This document shows positions 7,401 to 15,791 of a stretch of DNA of 32,313 nt, piece after piece (position 1 is the stretch's first letter; the number at the start of each line of letters is the position of its first letter). The DNA lies in assembly GCA_031270395.1 (NCBI GenBank), contig JAISXU010000084.1, positions 1 to 32,313 on the forward strand, written 5' to 3'. Under the pieces are notes generated by a model. That model searched no databases, was not told where the DNA came from, and saw only the letters and a list, made by a program, of their open reading frames with translations. This DNA is from Oscillospiraceae bacterium. GTDB taxonomy: Bacteria > Bacillota > Clostridia > Oscillospirales > Oscillospiraceae. A program made the translations under genes and the position numbers.

Positions 7401-7429
7401 ATAATAACCTATCTTTCGCCCGATGTATA
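7401..7429 (-). promoter_or_regulatory. Candidate promoter of the URO-D/lepB/MoaF-like operon
   Basis: On the minus strand TATACA (7429-7424) and TATTAT (7406-7401) are separated by 17 bases, in an AT-rich gap of otherwise GC-rich DNA about 70 bases upstream of the URO-D start. The -35 box matches only four of six consensus bases. Confidence 0.4.
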
Positions 7430-7484
7430 GCTAAATTGTCGAAATTTTTTTGTAAAATCGTCCTCAGCTTTAACGGATATGTGG

Positions 7485-9305
7485 TCAATCGCCAATTTTG
7501 CCGCTGCGCTCAAAGCTCATCGCCCTGTGCAGCTCGGCGTATTTACCGCCGAGCGCGAGCAGTTCCGGGTGCGTTCCGCGCTCGGCTATCCTGCCCTTGT
7601 CAAGCACGATTATTTCGTCGGCGCTGCTTATTGTGGATAGCCTGTGCGCTATGACGACCGACGTGCGCCCGCGCAGTATGCTTGATATGGCGTTTTGTAT
7701 GAGCGCCTCCGTCTCGGTGTCGATGCTCGACGTGGCCTCGTCGAGCACGAATATGGGCGGATCCGCAAGCACCGCTCTGGCGAACGAGACGAGCTGCTTC
7801 TCTCCGGTTGACAGCATATCTCCGCCCTCGCCGACGGCGGTGTCGTACCCGTGCTCGAGGCGCTCCGCCACGGCGTCGGCCGACACGAGACGCGCCGCCC
7901 GGACGACCTCCGCGTCGCTCGCCTCCAGTCTGCCGTAGCGGATATTGTCCATGACCGTGCCGGAGAACAGGTGCGGGTCCTGCAGCACGTAGCCCAGCGA
8001 CGAGTGGAGCCAGAGACGCGAGCGCTCGCGGCAGTCGCGCCCGTCTATGAGCACGCGCCCGCGCTCCGGCTCATAAAATCTGCATATGAGATTGACTATA
8101 GTGCTCTTGCCCGCGCCCGTCTCGCCGACGATCGCCACGGCGCTGCCGGCCTTGATGTCGAGACAGAAATCCTCGAGCACGTACTCATTGCTCCCGGGAT
8201 ACCGGAACCACACGTGCTCGAACGTGACGCGTCCCTCCAGCGGTTCCCAGTTCTCGCGCTTGGGGTCGAATATCCCGCCGTATTTCGCCTCAACGTCCGG
8301 GGAGTCCGCCAGCGCGTCAGGTTCGCCGAGAAGCGCCGACACGCGCTCGACGCACGCCTTAACCGACACAAAATCCGTTATTATACGCGTGAGCTGCATG
8401 ACGGGCTCGATTATCCCCACGGCGTACGATATAAACGCCGAGAGCACCTCAAAGCCCAGCAGTCCGTCCCTTTGCAGGATGCCTCCCCGGTACAGCACGG
8501 CGCCTATCGCCAGCGAGCCCAAAAACGCGACGAGCGGTATGAGCATGGCGCGCAGCGTCGCCAGTCTCACCGACTCGCGGTACATTTCGGCCGTGATCCC
8601 CTCAAATTCGGCGCTGTTTTTATCCTCGATAACGAGCGACTTCGACGTCCTCACGCCCGTCACACTGTCGTTGTACGCGCCGGATATGCGCGAGTTTATA
8701 TGCCTTATGCGCCGTGTTACGACGATTATCCTCCGCTGGAACAGCCATATCACCGCCGCCGCAACCGGCAGAGCCGCCGCCAGCAGCAGCGCCAGCCGCG
8801 CGTTGAGCGTGAACATGAAGGCGAGCGCGCCCGCCACATAGCAGGCGCTCCACAGCATCCCCGAGACGCCCCACGCCAGACTTTGGGATATCCTGTCCGT
8901 ATCCGACATGACGCGCGCCATCAGATAGCCCACGGAGTTGTTTGTGTAATACTGCACGGGCAGCGTCTGGAGCCGCACGAAGCAATCGCGCTTGAGCGCG
9001 GGGCCGACCCGCATTTCAACCGTGATGGAGTGCAGCGTCCAAAACACGGAGGCGACTCCGCCCATGACTATCACCGCGGCGCACACGGCGATGTACGCGC
9101 CTATGCCCGCCGTCGTCTCTTTTCCTATGAACTCGCGCACGGCGTACCGCGTGAAAAGCGGGTACGCCGCCTCCGTGACCGACGACACGAGCATAGCGGC
9201 TATGACGATGGCGATGTGTTTTTTGAGCTTTCCGACGTGGGGACGCAGTATGCCCCAGCCGGCTCCCGCGTCCGGCCTGCCGCCGCCTCTCACGCCGCCC
9301 CTCAC
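7485..9305 (-). CDS. ABC exporter subunit 2 (fused permease and ATPase, canonical catalytic Glu)
   Basis: A 606-residue half-transporter of the multidrug/lipid exporter type: about six membrane helices in residues 1-310, then a nucleotide-binding domain. Walker A GETGAGKST is at 394-402, the Q-loop is LQDPHLF, Walker B ends LDEATSSID with catalytic E523, and the switch histidine is H554. The signature motif reads LSTGE (498-502) instead of LSGGQ. Start is GTG at 9305, sharing four bases (GTGA) with the stop of the upstream subunit, so the pair is translationally coupled. With its partner it should form an asymmetric heterodimer in the cytoplasmic membrane. Substrate unknown: drug, peptide or lipid. 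Confidence 0.9.
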   Translation of the reverse strand: MRGGVRGGGRPDAGAGWGILRPHVGKLKKHIAIVIAAMLVSSVTEAAYPLFTRYAVREFIGKETTAGIGAYIAVCAAVIVMGGVASVFWTLHSITVEMRVGPALKRDCFVRLQTLPVQYYTNNSVGYLMARVMSDTDRISQSLAWGVSGMLWSACYVAGALAFMFTLNARLALLLAAALPVAAAVIWLFQRRIIVVTRRIRHINSRISGAYNDSVTGVRTSKSLVIEDKNSAEFEGITAEMYRESVRLATLRAMLIPLVAFLGSLAIGAVLYRGGILQRDGLLGFEVLSAFISYAVGIIEPVMQLTRIITDFVSVKACVERVSALLGEPDALADSPDVEAKYGGIFDPKRENWEPLEGRVTFEHVWFRYPGSNEYVLEDFCLDIKAGSAVAIVGETGAGKSTIVNLICRFYEPERGRVLIDGRDCRERSRLWLHSSLGYVLQDPHLFSGTVMDNIRYGRLEASDAEVVRAARLVSADAVAERLEHGYDTAVGEGGDMLSTGEKQLVSFARAVLADPPIFVLDEATSSIDTETEALIQNAISSILRGRTSVVIAHRLSTISSADEIIVLDKGRIAERGTHPELLALGGKYAELHRAMSFERSGKIGD

Positions 9306-11155
9306 GCCGGGCCTCCCGGGGCGGAAACGGTTCGGGCGCCCTCCGCGCTCTGTATGTCGTGTACGCGCCTGTATATCCCGTTTTTCTCCAGAAGCTCCCC
9401 GTGCGTCCCCGCCTCGGCGACGCGCCCGCCGTCGAGGACGATTATGCTGTCGGCCCGCATGAGGGTGGATATTCTGTGCGATATGATTATGACCGTCGCG
9501 CCGCTTGTGGAGCCGCGCAATGCGTCGCGCACGGCGGCGTCCGTACGCATATCAAGGCTTGACATTGAGTCGTCGAACACGATTACCGGCGGCGAGAGCA
9601 TGAGCGTGCGCGCTATGGCCACGCGCTGCTTTTGTCCGCCGGAGAGCGTCACGCCGCGTTCGCCCACCGGCGTATCGTAACCGTCCTTGAAGGCGGTTAT
9701 GTCGGAATCGACGGCCGCGACGCGCGCTCGCTCGCGTACCGCCGACGGGTCGCCCGTGCCGGAGGCAATGTCTATATTTTCAAATATCGTCTTTGAGAAC
9801 AGCGTCGGCTCCTGTAGTACGAGTCCCACGTTGCGCCTGAGATAGCGCCTGTCTATGAGGCGGACGTCAGTGCCGCCTATCGTTATCGAGCCGCATCCCT
9901 CCGGCAGCTCGTACAGTCTGCTGAGGAGATACGCGACCGTGGACTTGCCCGAGCCGGTCGCGCCCAATATCCCGAGCGTCGCGCCGCCCTTCGCCGTAAA
10001 GCTGAGCTCGCGCAGCGCCGGTTGGCCGTCATAGGAAAAGCTCACGCGGTCGAATACGATATCGCCGCCGAGCGGCGGACGCAGGGCGTCCGGCTCGTCA
10101 GGCTCCGCCCGGGCCGACAGTATCTCGCTCACACGCCCGAGCGAGACTACCGCCTTGCTCATCTCCGAGAGCGTCCTGCCGAGCTGGCGCACGGGCCCGG
10201 CTATCGTCTGCGTGTAATAGAGAAAAATGAGGAAGTCGCCCAGCGACAGGCGGCCCAGCGCCGCGAGATACGCGCCCGCCGCCGTAACCGCAAGCACCGA
10301 GGCGGCGGATATGACATCCCCGAGACTCCAGTAGACGCCGAGCGTCAGGCCGAGCTTGATCCACTTTTCCGCCAGCGCATCGTTCTTCGCGTCGAATCTG
10401 CCGAGCTCAAACCGCTCGCGGCCGAACGCGCGCACGACGCGCACGCCCGTCAGATTTTCCTGAACCGACACCATGAGCTCGCCCTCCGCCTCGTCGCACG
10501 CGCGGAACTGGCGCGACACGCGCGCGCCGAAAAACAGCGAATAGCCCAGAATAACCGGCATGAACAGCGCCACGACACCCGCCAGCACGGCGTTCATATT
10601 GAACATTATGGCGAGCGCCGCCGCGGCGAGTATCACGGTATGCACGACCTCTATCAACTGCTCGGACACGAAGCGCCGCGCCGTCTCCACGTCGGACGTG
10701 CAGCGCTGCACGACGTCCCCGGTGAGGTTTTTCATGTGCCACTCGAGCGGCAGCCGCTGCGTGTGCGAAAACAGCGCGTCGCGCAGCCGCTTAATGAAGC
10801 GCTCCGTACCGATGGCAAGCTGCGACCTCGATATATAGTTGAACGCGCCGGACGCCGCCGCACACACGGCGACGCCAAGCGCGCATATTATGAGGCTCGA
10901 CCTCAGCCGCCCGACGCCGCCCAGCGCCTCCACGAGGCGCTGGGCAAGGCCGGAGGACGGCGCGCCGCCGCCGAGCACCACGTCTATCGTGAAGCCAACG
11001 ACCTGCGGCGTTAGGAAGCTCATGAGCAGTCCCGCAACCGAGGCGAGTATGGCGGCGGCAAAGCGCCGCTTATGGCCCTTCATAAGGCCGAGCAACACGC
11101 CGTACGCCGGCCTTGCCGAGGCGCGCCGCGTCCGCTTTTGATCATTATTTCCCAT
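9302..11155 (-). CDS. ABC exporter subunit 1 (fused permease and ATPase, Asp in place of catalytic Glu)
   Basis: A 617-residue half-transporter with a basic N terminus, about six membrane helices in residues 25-320, and a nucleotide-binding domain with Walker A GATGSGKST (398-406), signature LSGGQ (504-508), Walker B VIVFDDSMSSLD and switch H560. The catalytic Glu is replaced by Asp (D529), as in the degenerate subunits BmrC and TM287 of known heterodimeric exporters. Paired with the LSTGE signature of subunit 2 this gives one degenerate and one canonical ATP site. ATG 11155 lies only six bases from a strong -10 box, so the message may be leaderless; no ribosome site can fit. GTG at codon 20 or ATG at codon 25 are possible alternatives without good ribosome sites. 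Confidence 0.9.
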   Translation of the reverse strand: MGNNDQKRTRRASARPAYGVLLGLMKGHKRRFAAAILASVAGLLMSFLTPQVVGFTIDVVLGGGAPSSGLAQRLVEALGGVGRLRSSLIICALGVAVCAAASGAFNYISRSQLAIGTERFIKRLRDALFSHTQRLPLEWHMKNLTGDVVQRCTSDVETARRFVSEQLIEVVHTVILAAAALAIMFNMNAVLAGVVALFMPVILGYSLFFGARVSRQFRACDEAEGELMVSVQENLTGVRVVRAFGRERFELGRFDAKNDALAEKWIKLGLTLGVYWSLGDVISAASVLAVTAAGAYLAALGRLSLGDFLIFLYYTQTIAGPVRQLGRTLSEMSKAVVSLGRVSEILSARAEPDEPDALRPPLGGDIVFDRVSFSYDGQPALRELSFTAKGGATLGILGATGSGKSTVAYLLSRLYELPEGCGSITIGGTDVRLIDRRYLRRNVGLVLQEPTLFSKTIFENIDIASGTGDPSAVRERARVAAVDSDITAFKDGYDTPVGERGVTLSGGQKQRVAIARTLMLSPPVIVFDDSMSSLDMRTDAAVRDALRGSTSGATVIIISHRISTLMRADSIIVLDGGRVAEAGTHGELLEKNGIYRRVHDIQSAEGARTVSAPGGPA

Positions 11156-11161
11156 GCGCGT

Positions 11162-11190
11162 ATTCTACAACGGCGCGGGTATTTTGTCAA
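11162..11190 (-). promoter_or_regulatory. Near-consensus sigma-A promoter of the ABC exporter genes
   Basis: On the minus strand TTGACA (11190-11185), a 17-base spacer, then TAGAAT (11167-11162). Transcription would start about seven bases further, at or next to the A of ATG 11155. The boxes stand out in very GC-rich DNA. Confidence 0.8.
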
Positions 11191-11229
11191 TCGCGGGCGC
11201 GCCCGCGCGCCCTTACGCGGCCGGCGCGC

Positions 11230-12006
11230 TCATTTCGAGTCCTCCCGCCACCTGAAGCTGCGCTTTTCCACGCGCTCCAGCGTGAAGTTGAGGACGACGC
11301 CTATGACCGACATGACCACGATATAGGCGTACATCTCCGGAAATCTCATGTTCGCCTGATAAAAATTAAGCGCGTAGCCCAGCCCCTTGCTGGCGCCGAG
11401 CATCTCGGCGGCTATGAGTATGAGTATGGAGGTGGTAGCCGAGAGCCGCATACCGGTGAATATGTGCGGGAGCGAACCCGGCAGCACTACCGTGACAAAA
11501 AGGCGGACGGCGCTTGTGCCCATTGAGCGCGCGGCGCGCACAAGCTGCGGATCCACGCTGCGGACACCCGCGATGGTGTTGAGCAGTACGCCCCATATCA
11601 CACCCCAGAATATCACCACGATCTTTGAAAACTCGGTGATGCCGAAGAACATTACGAACACCGGCAGCAGCGCCAGCGTGGGCGTGTTGCGGAACGCCTG
11701 CAATACGGGGTTGAGGAAGCGGCCGAACCGCTTGAACCAGCCCAGAGCGAGCCCAAACGGTACGGCGAACGCCACTCCCGCCGCGTAGCCGATAAGCGAC
11801 CGGCGCAGACTGACGATCAGGTGCTTCCACAGCTCGCCGTTTAGTATGATGCGCCAAAGTATACCCAAAACTTTTGTAAACGGCGGCAGGAACAGCGGGT
11901 TTACAAGCAGCTCAAGCCTCGCAGCTACTTCCCACAGCGCAAAAAACAGCAAGAGCGCGCATACGCCAAACAATATGCTCCCGGCTTTTTTTCCGATACC
12001 TTTCAT
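11230..12006 (-). CDS. ABC importer permease (nitrate/sulfonate/taurine type, SsuC/TauC-like)
   Basis: A 258-residue membrane protein of the BPD-transp-1 family with about six helices. The EAA loop that contacts the ATPase is visible as VRAARSMGTSAVRLFVTVVLPGSLP. Blocks such as NPVLQAFRNTPTLALLPVFV and FWGVIWGVLLNTIAGV are typical of SsuC/TauC permeases. ATG at 12006 is chosen because GTGGAGA lies just upstream; the frame extends to 12045 without a site. It is co-directional with the binding-protein gene 63 bases upstream. The matching ATPase is absent from the window. Substrate class: small organic anion, for example a sulfonate, or a pyrimidine precursor. Confidence 0.88.
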   Translation of the reverse strand: MKGIGKKAGSILFGVCALLLFFALWEVAARLELLVNPLFLPPFTKVLGILWRIILNGELWKHLIVSLRRSLIGYAAGVAFAVPFGLALGWFKRFGRFLNPVLQAFRNTPTLALLPVFVMFFGITEFSKIVVIFWGVIWGVLLNTIAGVRSVDPQLVRAARSMGTSAVRLFVTVVLPGSLPHIFTGMRLSATTSILILIAAEMLGASKGLGYALNFYQANMRFPEMYAYIVVMSVIGVVLNFTLERVEKRSFRWREDSK

Positions 12007-12069
12007 TGTATCTCCACTTTTCCCAAAATCACGTCGCGCATGCAAGGCGCGCTCGCCCCTGTTTGCGGG

Positions 12070-13266
12070 TCAATACGTGTTGTGTACGAGCCCGTCCCAG
12101 TGGAGCGTCTTGTCCGATTCCGGCGCGTCCTTAGGCACAAATTCGTTGGTGTATATGTCGTCCGCGGCGACGGCGCCGGCTTCCCACAGGCCGATGTCCT
12201 CCGCCAGATTTACCCAGTGGTCAATGTACGACGGATCGATCAGCTTGTTTTCATCCTGAAGCAGCGCGAGTACCGAGCCCTCCTCGAGGCCGAGCACGGC
12301 GGCCATCAGATTCTGCGCCTCTATGGGATTGGCGTTCGACCACAGGCGCGCGCGGTACATCGCGTCCACAAAGCCCTGCGCCACATCGGGGTGCTCGTCA
12401 ATGATCCACTCCGGCAGCGAGCGCGCCCCAAGACCGGCGCCCGGACTGCCGAATATATCCCACGTCCTGCCGAGTACGCGCACACCTCCGGCTTCGAGCG
12501 CAATGCTCGCGTACGGCGTGTGCGACGTCGTGACATCCACTAGCCCCTCGACGACCGCGAGCTCCTGCTGTCCGGCCTGCGGCAGGCCTACGAATTCCAC
12601 TGAATCGGGATCGAGTCCTCTCTGCGTCAGATAGTAGCGGAGATAGCCGTCGGTGCAGACGCCCGTGCCGGATATCGCAACCTTTTTGCCGACGATGTCG
12701 TCAAGCGTCTTGAGCGGGCTGTCCTCCTTGACGAGATATGTCACGTGCGGGTTGTCGGGGCCGTCCACCATGCCGGGTACTATCATCTTGACCTTTAGCC
12801 CCGCCAGACGCCCCTGCGCCACGACGGTCGGATGTCCTGAATACGATACGTCGATCTCCCCCTGCTCTATGAGCTGCAGATCGGTGATCCCGGTCGGCTG
12901 AGAGCCGACATATTTGATCTTTATTCCGGCGTCGCGGAAAAAGCCCATCTCGTCGGCGATGGTGAATTCCATGAACGTACTCGGCGTGAACGCCCGGAGC
13001 TCAAAAAGCTCCTCCTCGCCCGCGGGACTCGCGCCGGCGTCCGTGGGCGCGTCGGACGGCGCCGTCTCCGGAGCCGTTCTCCCGGACGGCGCGGGTGAGG
13101 ACGACGACGGGGACGGGCTTCCCACCGGGCTCTGTTCCCCTGTGGCCTTTTCGCCGCAGCCCGACGCGGTAAAGAGCAGCGCCGCGGCCAGAGCCGCCGC
13201 GAGATACCGCGCGGCGCGCGGCAATGTCGTCCCCATGAAATGTGAGCCTGTAATTTTTGTCTTCAT
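12070..13266 (-). CDS. ABC importer substrate-binding lipoprotein (SsuA/TauA/NMT1-like)
   Basis: A 398-residue lipoprotein. The signal peptide ends in the lipobox TASGC with lipidated C37, followed by a flexible Ser/Pro/Ala-rich tether to about residue 85, longer than in most members. The folded part resembles nitrate/sulfonate/taurine binding proteins: FMEFTIADEMGFFRDAGI, LIEQGEIDVSYSGHPTVV, TLDDIVGKKVAISGTG, RYYLTQRGLDPDSVEFVGLP. It captures the substrate outside the cell for the permease encoded downstream. ATG 13266 has a strong AGGAGGA that overlaps the stop codon of the aminotransferase gene, indicating tight coupling. The fit to a specific ligand cannot be judged by eye. Confidence 0.88.
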   Translation of the reverse strand: MKTKITGSHFMGTTLPRAARYLAAALAAALLFTASGCGEKATGEQSPVGSPSPSSSSPAPSGRTAPETAPSDAPTDAGASPAGEEELFELRAFTPSTFMEFTIADEMGFFRDAGIKIKYVGSQPTGITDLQLIEQGEIDVSYSGHPTVVAQGRLAGLKVKMIVPGMVDGPDNPHVTYLVKEDSPLKTLDDIVGKKVAISGTGVCTDGYLRYYLTQRGLDPDSVEFVGLPQAGQQELAVVEGLVDVTTSHTPYASIALEAGGVRVLGRTWDIFGSPGAGLGARSLPEWIIDEHPDVAQGFVDAMYRARLWSNANPIEAQNLMAAVLGLEEGSVLALLQDENKLIDPSYIDHWVNLAEDIGLWEAGAVAADDIYTNEFVPKDAPESDKTLHWDGLVHNTY

Positions 13267-13278
13267 CTTGATTTCCTC

Positions 13279-14406
13279 CTAATATTCCTCATTTTGTATT
13301 ATGCCGCCAAGCCAAGCCAAGCCAAGCAGCTCGCGCAGTATGTCGAGTACCTTGCGGTTCTCCGCGTCCGAACCTATCGTTATACGCAGCCACGTGGGCA
13401 TACCGAACTCCGTCCCGCCGCGGATCATCACTCCGCGTTTCAGAAATTCGAGCACTGCGGCGGCGCTGTCGCGCCCGGTGTCGAGCATTATGAAGTTTCC
13501 CTGCGTGGGAATATATGGCACGCTCCAGCGCGTCAGCGTCTCATAATAGAGCTCGCGCCCGCGCGCGTTGGCCGCCACGACGCGCGCGTAGTACGCGTCG
13601 TCCGACAGAGCCCCTGCGGCGGCGGCCTGTGCCGCCGCGTTGACGTTGATCGGCTGCCGCGCGCGGTTGATGGCGTCAATCACCGGGGTTCCGGCGATGG
13701 CGTACCCGATGCGCAGCGAGGCCAGCCCGTATACCTTTGAGAACGTGCGCAACGAGATAACATTGTCATACTCCCTGAAAAGACTCGCGCCGTCGGGGAA
13801 GTCGTCCGCGTGCGCAAAATCGATGTACGCCTCGTCGAGCGCCGCGAGAGTGCCGCCGGGCAGTCTGTCGAGAAACGCCCGCAACTGTGACAGCGTGAAA
13901 TACGTGCCGGTCGGGTTGTTCGGGTTGCACAGCCAGACGACGCGCGTTCTGTCGGTAACCGCCGACAGCACCGCGTCGAGGTCGATCGTGTGAGAGGTCA
14001 GCGGTACTGTCACGGGGACGGCGCCGACAGCGATGCTTGCCAATTTATACCATCCGAACGACGGCCAGGGTATCACCGTCTCGTCTCCCGGCTCAAGGAA
14101 CGTCTGCGCTATGAGCGAGATGAGCTCAAATGACCCATTGCCGAATATCAGTTCGTCCCCGTTCACGCCAAGACGCGCGGTGAGCGCCTCGCGCAGGATC
14201 GTGCAGTTCATATCGGGGTAGCGCGTGAGCGACGGGCGCAATTCGGCGAACGCCCGCGCCGCTTCCGGCGAGACGCCGTGATTATTCTCGTTTCCCGCCA
14301 GCTTGATGATCTCCGTCAAGCCGAGCTCGCGCTTTACCGATTCAAGCGAGCGCGCCGGCTTGTAAGGGTCTATCGCGCGGAGCGCGTCGCGGTACTTTAC
14401 CGGCAT
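13279..14406 (-). CDS. PLP-dependent aminotransferase, histidinol-phosphate aminotransferase (HisC) family
   Basis: A 375-residue fold-type I aminotransferase. NPNNPTG is at 161-167, DEAY at 191-194, the PLP lysine is K224 in TFSKVYGLASLRIGYA, and R232 is the usual phosphate contact. The overall pattern matches HisC-like enzymes, which convert between an amino compound and its 2-oxo or aldehyde form. There are no other histidine genes here, so a role in histidine synthesis is doubtful; a neighbouring dehydrogenase and importer suggest catabolism or modification of an imported compound. ATG 14406 follows GGGGGG. The last codons contain four CTTGG repeats, and the TAG stop overlaps the ribosome site of the next gene. 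Confidence 0.85.
   Translation of the reverse strand: MPVKYRDALRAIDPYKPARSLESVKRELGLTEIIKLAGNENNHGVSPEAARAFAELRPSLTRYPDMNCTILREALTARLGVNGDELIFGNGSFELISLIAQTFLEPGDETVIPWPSFGWYKLASIAVGAVPVTVPLTSHTIDLDAVLSAVTDRTRVVWLCNPNNPTGTYFTLSQLRAFLDRLPGGTLAALDEAYIDFAHADDFPDGASLFREYDNVISLRTFSKVYGLASLRIGYAIAGTPVIDAINRARQPINVNAAAQAAAAGALSDDAYYARVVAANARGRELYYETLTRWSVPYIPTQGNFIMLDTGRDSAAAVLEFLKRGVMIRGGTEFGMPTWLRITIGSDAENRKVLDILRELLGLAWLGGIIQNEEY
13307..13326 (-). repeat. Four-copy 5-bp repeat inside the 3' end of the aminotransferase gene
   Basis: CCAAG occurs four times in a row (CTTGG on the coding strand). Five is not a multiple of three, so gain or loss of one unit shifts the frame of the last codons. Both shifted frames stop within a few codons, before or just short of the normal stop. 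Confidence 0.85.
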
Positions 14407-14419
14407 TGCCGCCGCCCCC

Positions 14420-15535
14420 CTATACGGCCTTGACGGACGGCAAGCCGCCGCGCCCGCGCCCGAGAGCGTCGGCCTTCAAAATCGCGGACCTTATCTGCTC
14501 GGGCGTCGTGTCTACGCGCCGCCCGTAGGCGGACACCGTATCGAGCAGCGCCCGCGCCCCGCGCAGCAGCTTTTCATCCACATCCTTGGTAAGGTGCAAC
14601 TCACTCAATGTCAGCGGCTGCCGCAGCGCGGAGAATATGGACAGACGCGTCTCCAGCTCCACGTCCGGCTGCCCCTCCAGTATGCCCGCGACGACGAGGA
14701 AGAAAGCGATCTGCTCGCCGTGCAGCGAGCTGTGCAGGTCGTGCAATATTGTAAAGGTGTGGTACAGGGGGTGCGCGAAGCCGCCCGCAAACGGCTCGTC
14801 CGTGTTCCGGGGACTGACGAAAAAGCCGGTCAGCAGTATATTTGCGTCAATGACCTCGCGCGCGTGCGCCGGGACGTACTTGCCGGCGGCGAGCTCGTCT
14901 ATGTATTCAAGGCCCTTGCCCTCGAGTATCTCGCGGATGAGCTCCGCCTGTTTTAGCGTCCAGCGCAGATAGAAGCCGTTGGAGGCGCGCAGATTGCTCT
15001 GCTGCTCATACCAGCGCGCGAGGGCGTCGGCCGCCCCGGAGCGTATGTACCGTATCGGCGCCCGGGCTATTATGTCGGTGTCGGCGATGATGAGTACCGG
15101 AGCGTCGTCGTACTGCAACGGCTCGACGAATTCCCCTTCGTCGTTGTACATGATGGAGCACGGTGCCCACGAGGCGCACGTCGCCGCGACGGTGGGGACT
15201 GTTATGACCGGCAAATGCGCGTAGTGCCCCGCCGCCTTGACAGTATCCAGCGCGCGCCCGCCGCCGACGCCGACGACGGCCTCCGCCCCGAATTTCTCCG
15301 CGCGCGACGCGATGTCCCGCGCGGCCTCGTGAGTGGGATAGCCGCTGTACGTCAGCGTCTCAAACTCTATCCCGCTCTCGCTTAGCGAGAGCTCCAACGC
15401 GTCGCGCGCGACGCGCAATGCCGTTTCGCCGCCCGCAACGTACACGCGCTTCGCTATGCCGGCAATATGCGCTCCCGCCTCCCTTACTGCTCCGGGTTTG
15501 CTCAGATACCACTTTGGTGAAACAATACTTGTCAT
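14420..15535 (-). CDS. Iron-containing alcohol dehydrogenase family protein (GldA/HcxA-like)
   Basis: A 371-residue group III metal-dependent dehydrogenase. The NAD-binding motif VGVGGGRALDTVK is at 88-100, and the metal ligands are D170 (GAADALA), H255 (FAHPLYH) and H272 (LHGEQIAF), the spacing of glycerol dehydrogenase. The lack of a strict GldA context and the neighbouring aminotransferase make a hydroxy-acid dehydrogenase such as E. coli HcxA (YbdH) an equal possibility; in E. coli ybdH also adjoins an aminotransferase gene, ybdL. ATG 15535 follows GGGAGGAG. It heads an operon dehydrogenase-aminotransferase-binding protein-permease behind a strong promoter and a roughly 180-base palindromic leader. 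Confidence 0.85.
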   Translation of the reverse strand: MTSIVSPKWYLSKPGAVREAGAHIAGIAKRVYVAGGETALRVARDALELSLSESGIEFETLTYSGYPTHEAARDIASRAEKFGAEAVVGVGGGRALDTVKAAGHYAHLPVITVPTVAATCASWAPCSIMYNDEGEFVEPLQYDDAPVLIIADTDIIARAPIRYIRSGAADALARWYEQQSNLRASNGFYLRWTLKQAELIREILEGKGLEYIDELAAGKYVPAHAREVIDANILLTGFFVSPRNTDEPFAGGFAHPLYHTFTILHDLHSSLHGEQIAFFLVVAGILEGQPDVELETRLSIFSALRQPLTLSELHLTKDVDEKLLRGARALLDTVSAYGRRVDTTPEQIRSAILKADALGRGRGGLPSVKAV

Positions 15536-15723
15536 CCTGCTCTCCTCCCATTAATGTGTGTGACCGTTCAATCCAATACCCATATTTCCGATGTGCTTTA
15601 TGGTATAATATCCGCTGTGCGGATATTATACACGCTGTCCCCGTCGGCTCGCCGCTGCGCGGCAACCGCCGAGGGATGACACATTATACCTTAGCCGCTG
15701 CGCGTCTACGGTATAATGATCTA
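15536..15723 (-). promoter_or_regulatory. Long leader of the dehydrogenase operon with two palindromes
   Basis: The predicted start of transcription near 15717 leaves about 180 untranslated bases. They hold a 29-base palindrome, GTATAATATCCGC (15603-15615) and its exact complement (15619-15631), and a second inverted pair, CATTATACC (15682-15690) and GGTATAATG (15710-15718). All four arms share GTATAAT. Between them is a GC-rich hairpin region. These may be operators, extra promoters or leader hairpins; no known riboswitch is recognised. Confidence 0.55.
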
Positions 15724-15752
15724 TATATAACATATAAGTATTGAGATGTCAA
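15724..15752 (-). promoter_or_regulatory. Sigma-A promoter of the dehydrogenase/aminotransferase/importer operon
   Basis: On the minus strand TTGACA (15752-15747), a 17-base spacer, and TATATA (15729-15724). It lies back to back with the promoter of the divergent ATPase gene. Confidence 0.75.
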
Positions 15753-15791
15753 TAGGGAAAGGGTAATTTTTTGAAAAAATTTCCACGACGA

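Noticed and set aside
7851..9680. Long open frame (609 codons) on the plus strand opposite the ABC exporter genes
   Set aside because: It is antisense to two clear ABC subunits; its translation is Arg/His/Ala-rich low-information sequence typical of GC-rich antisense frames, and it has no family motif.
10022..11014. 330-codon plus-strand frame opposite ABC subunit 1
   Set aside because: Antisense shadow with Arg/His-rich translation and no ribosome site.
13279..14406. Histidine biosynthesis operon
   Set aside because: Only a HisC-family aminotransferase is present; no other his gene is adjacent, and neighbours are a dehydrogenase and an importer.
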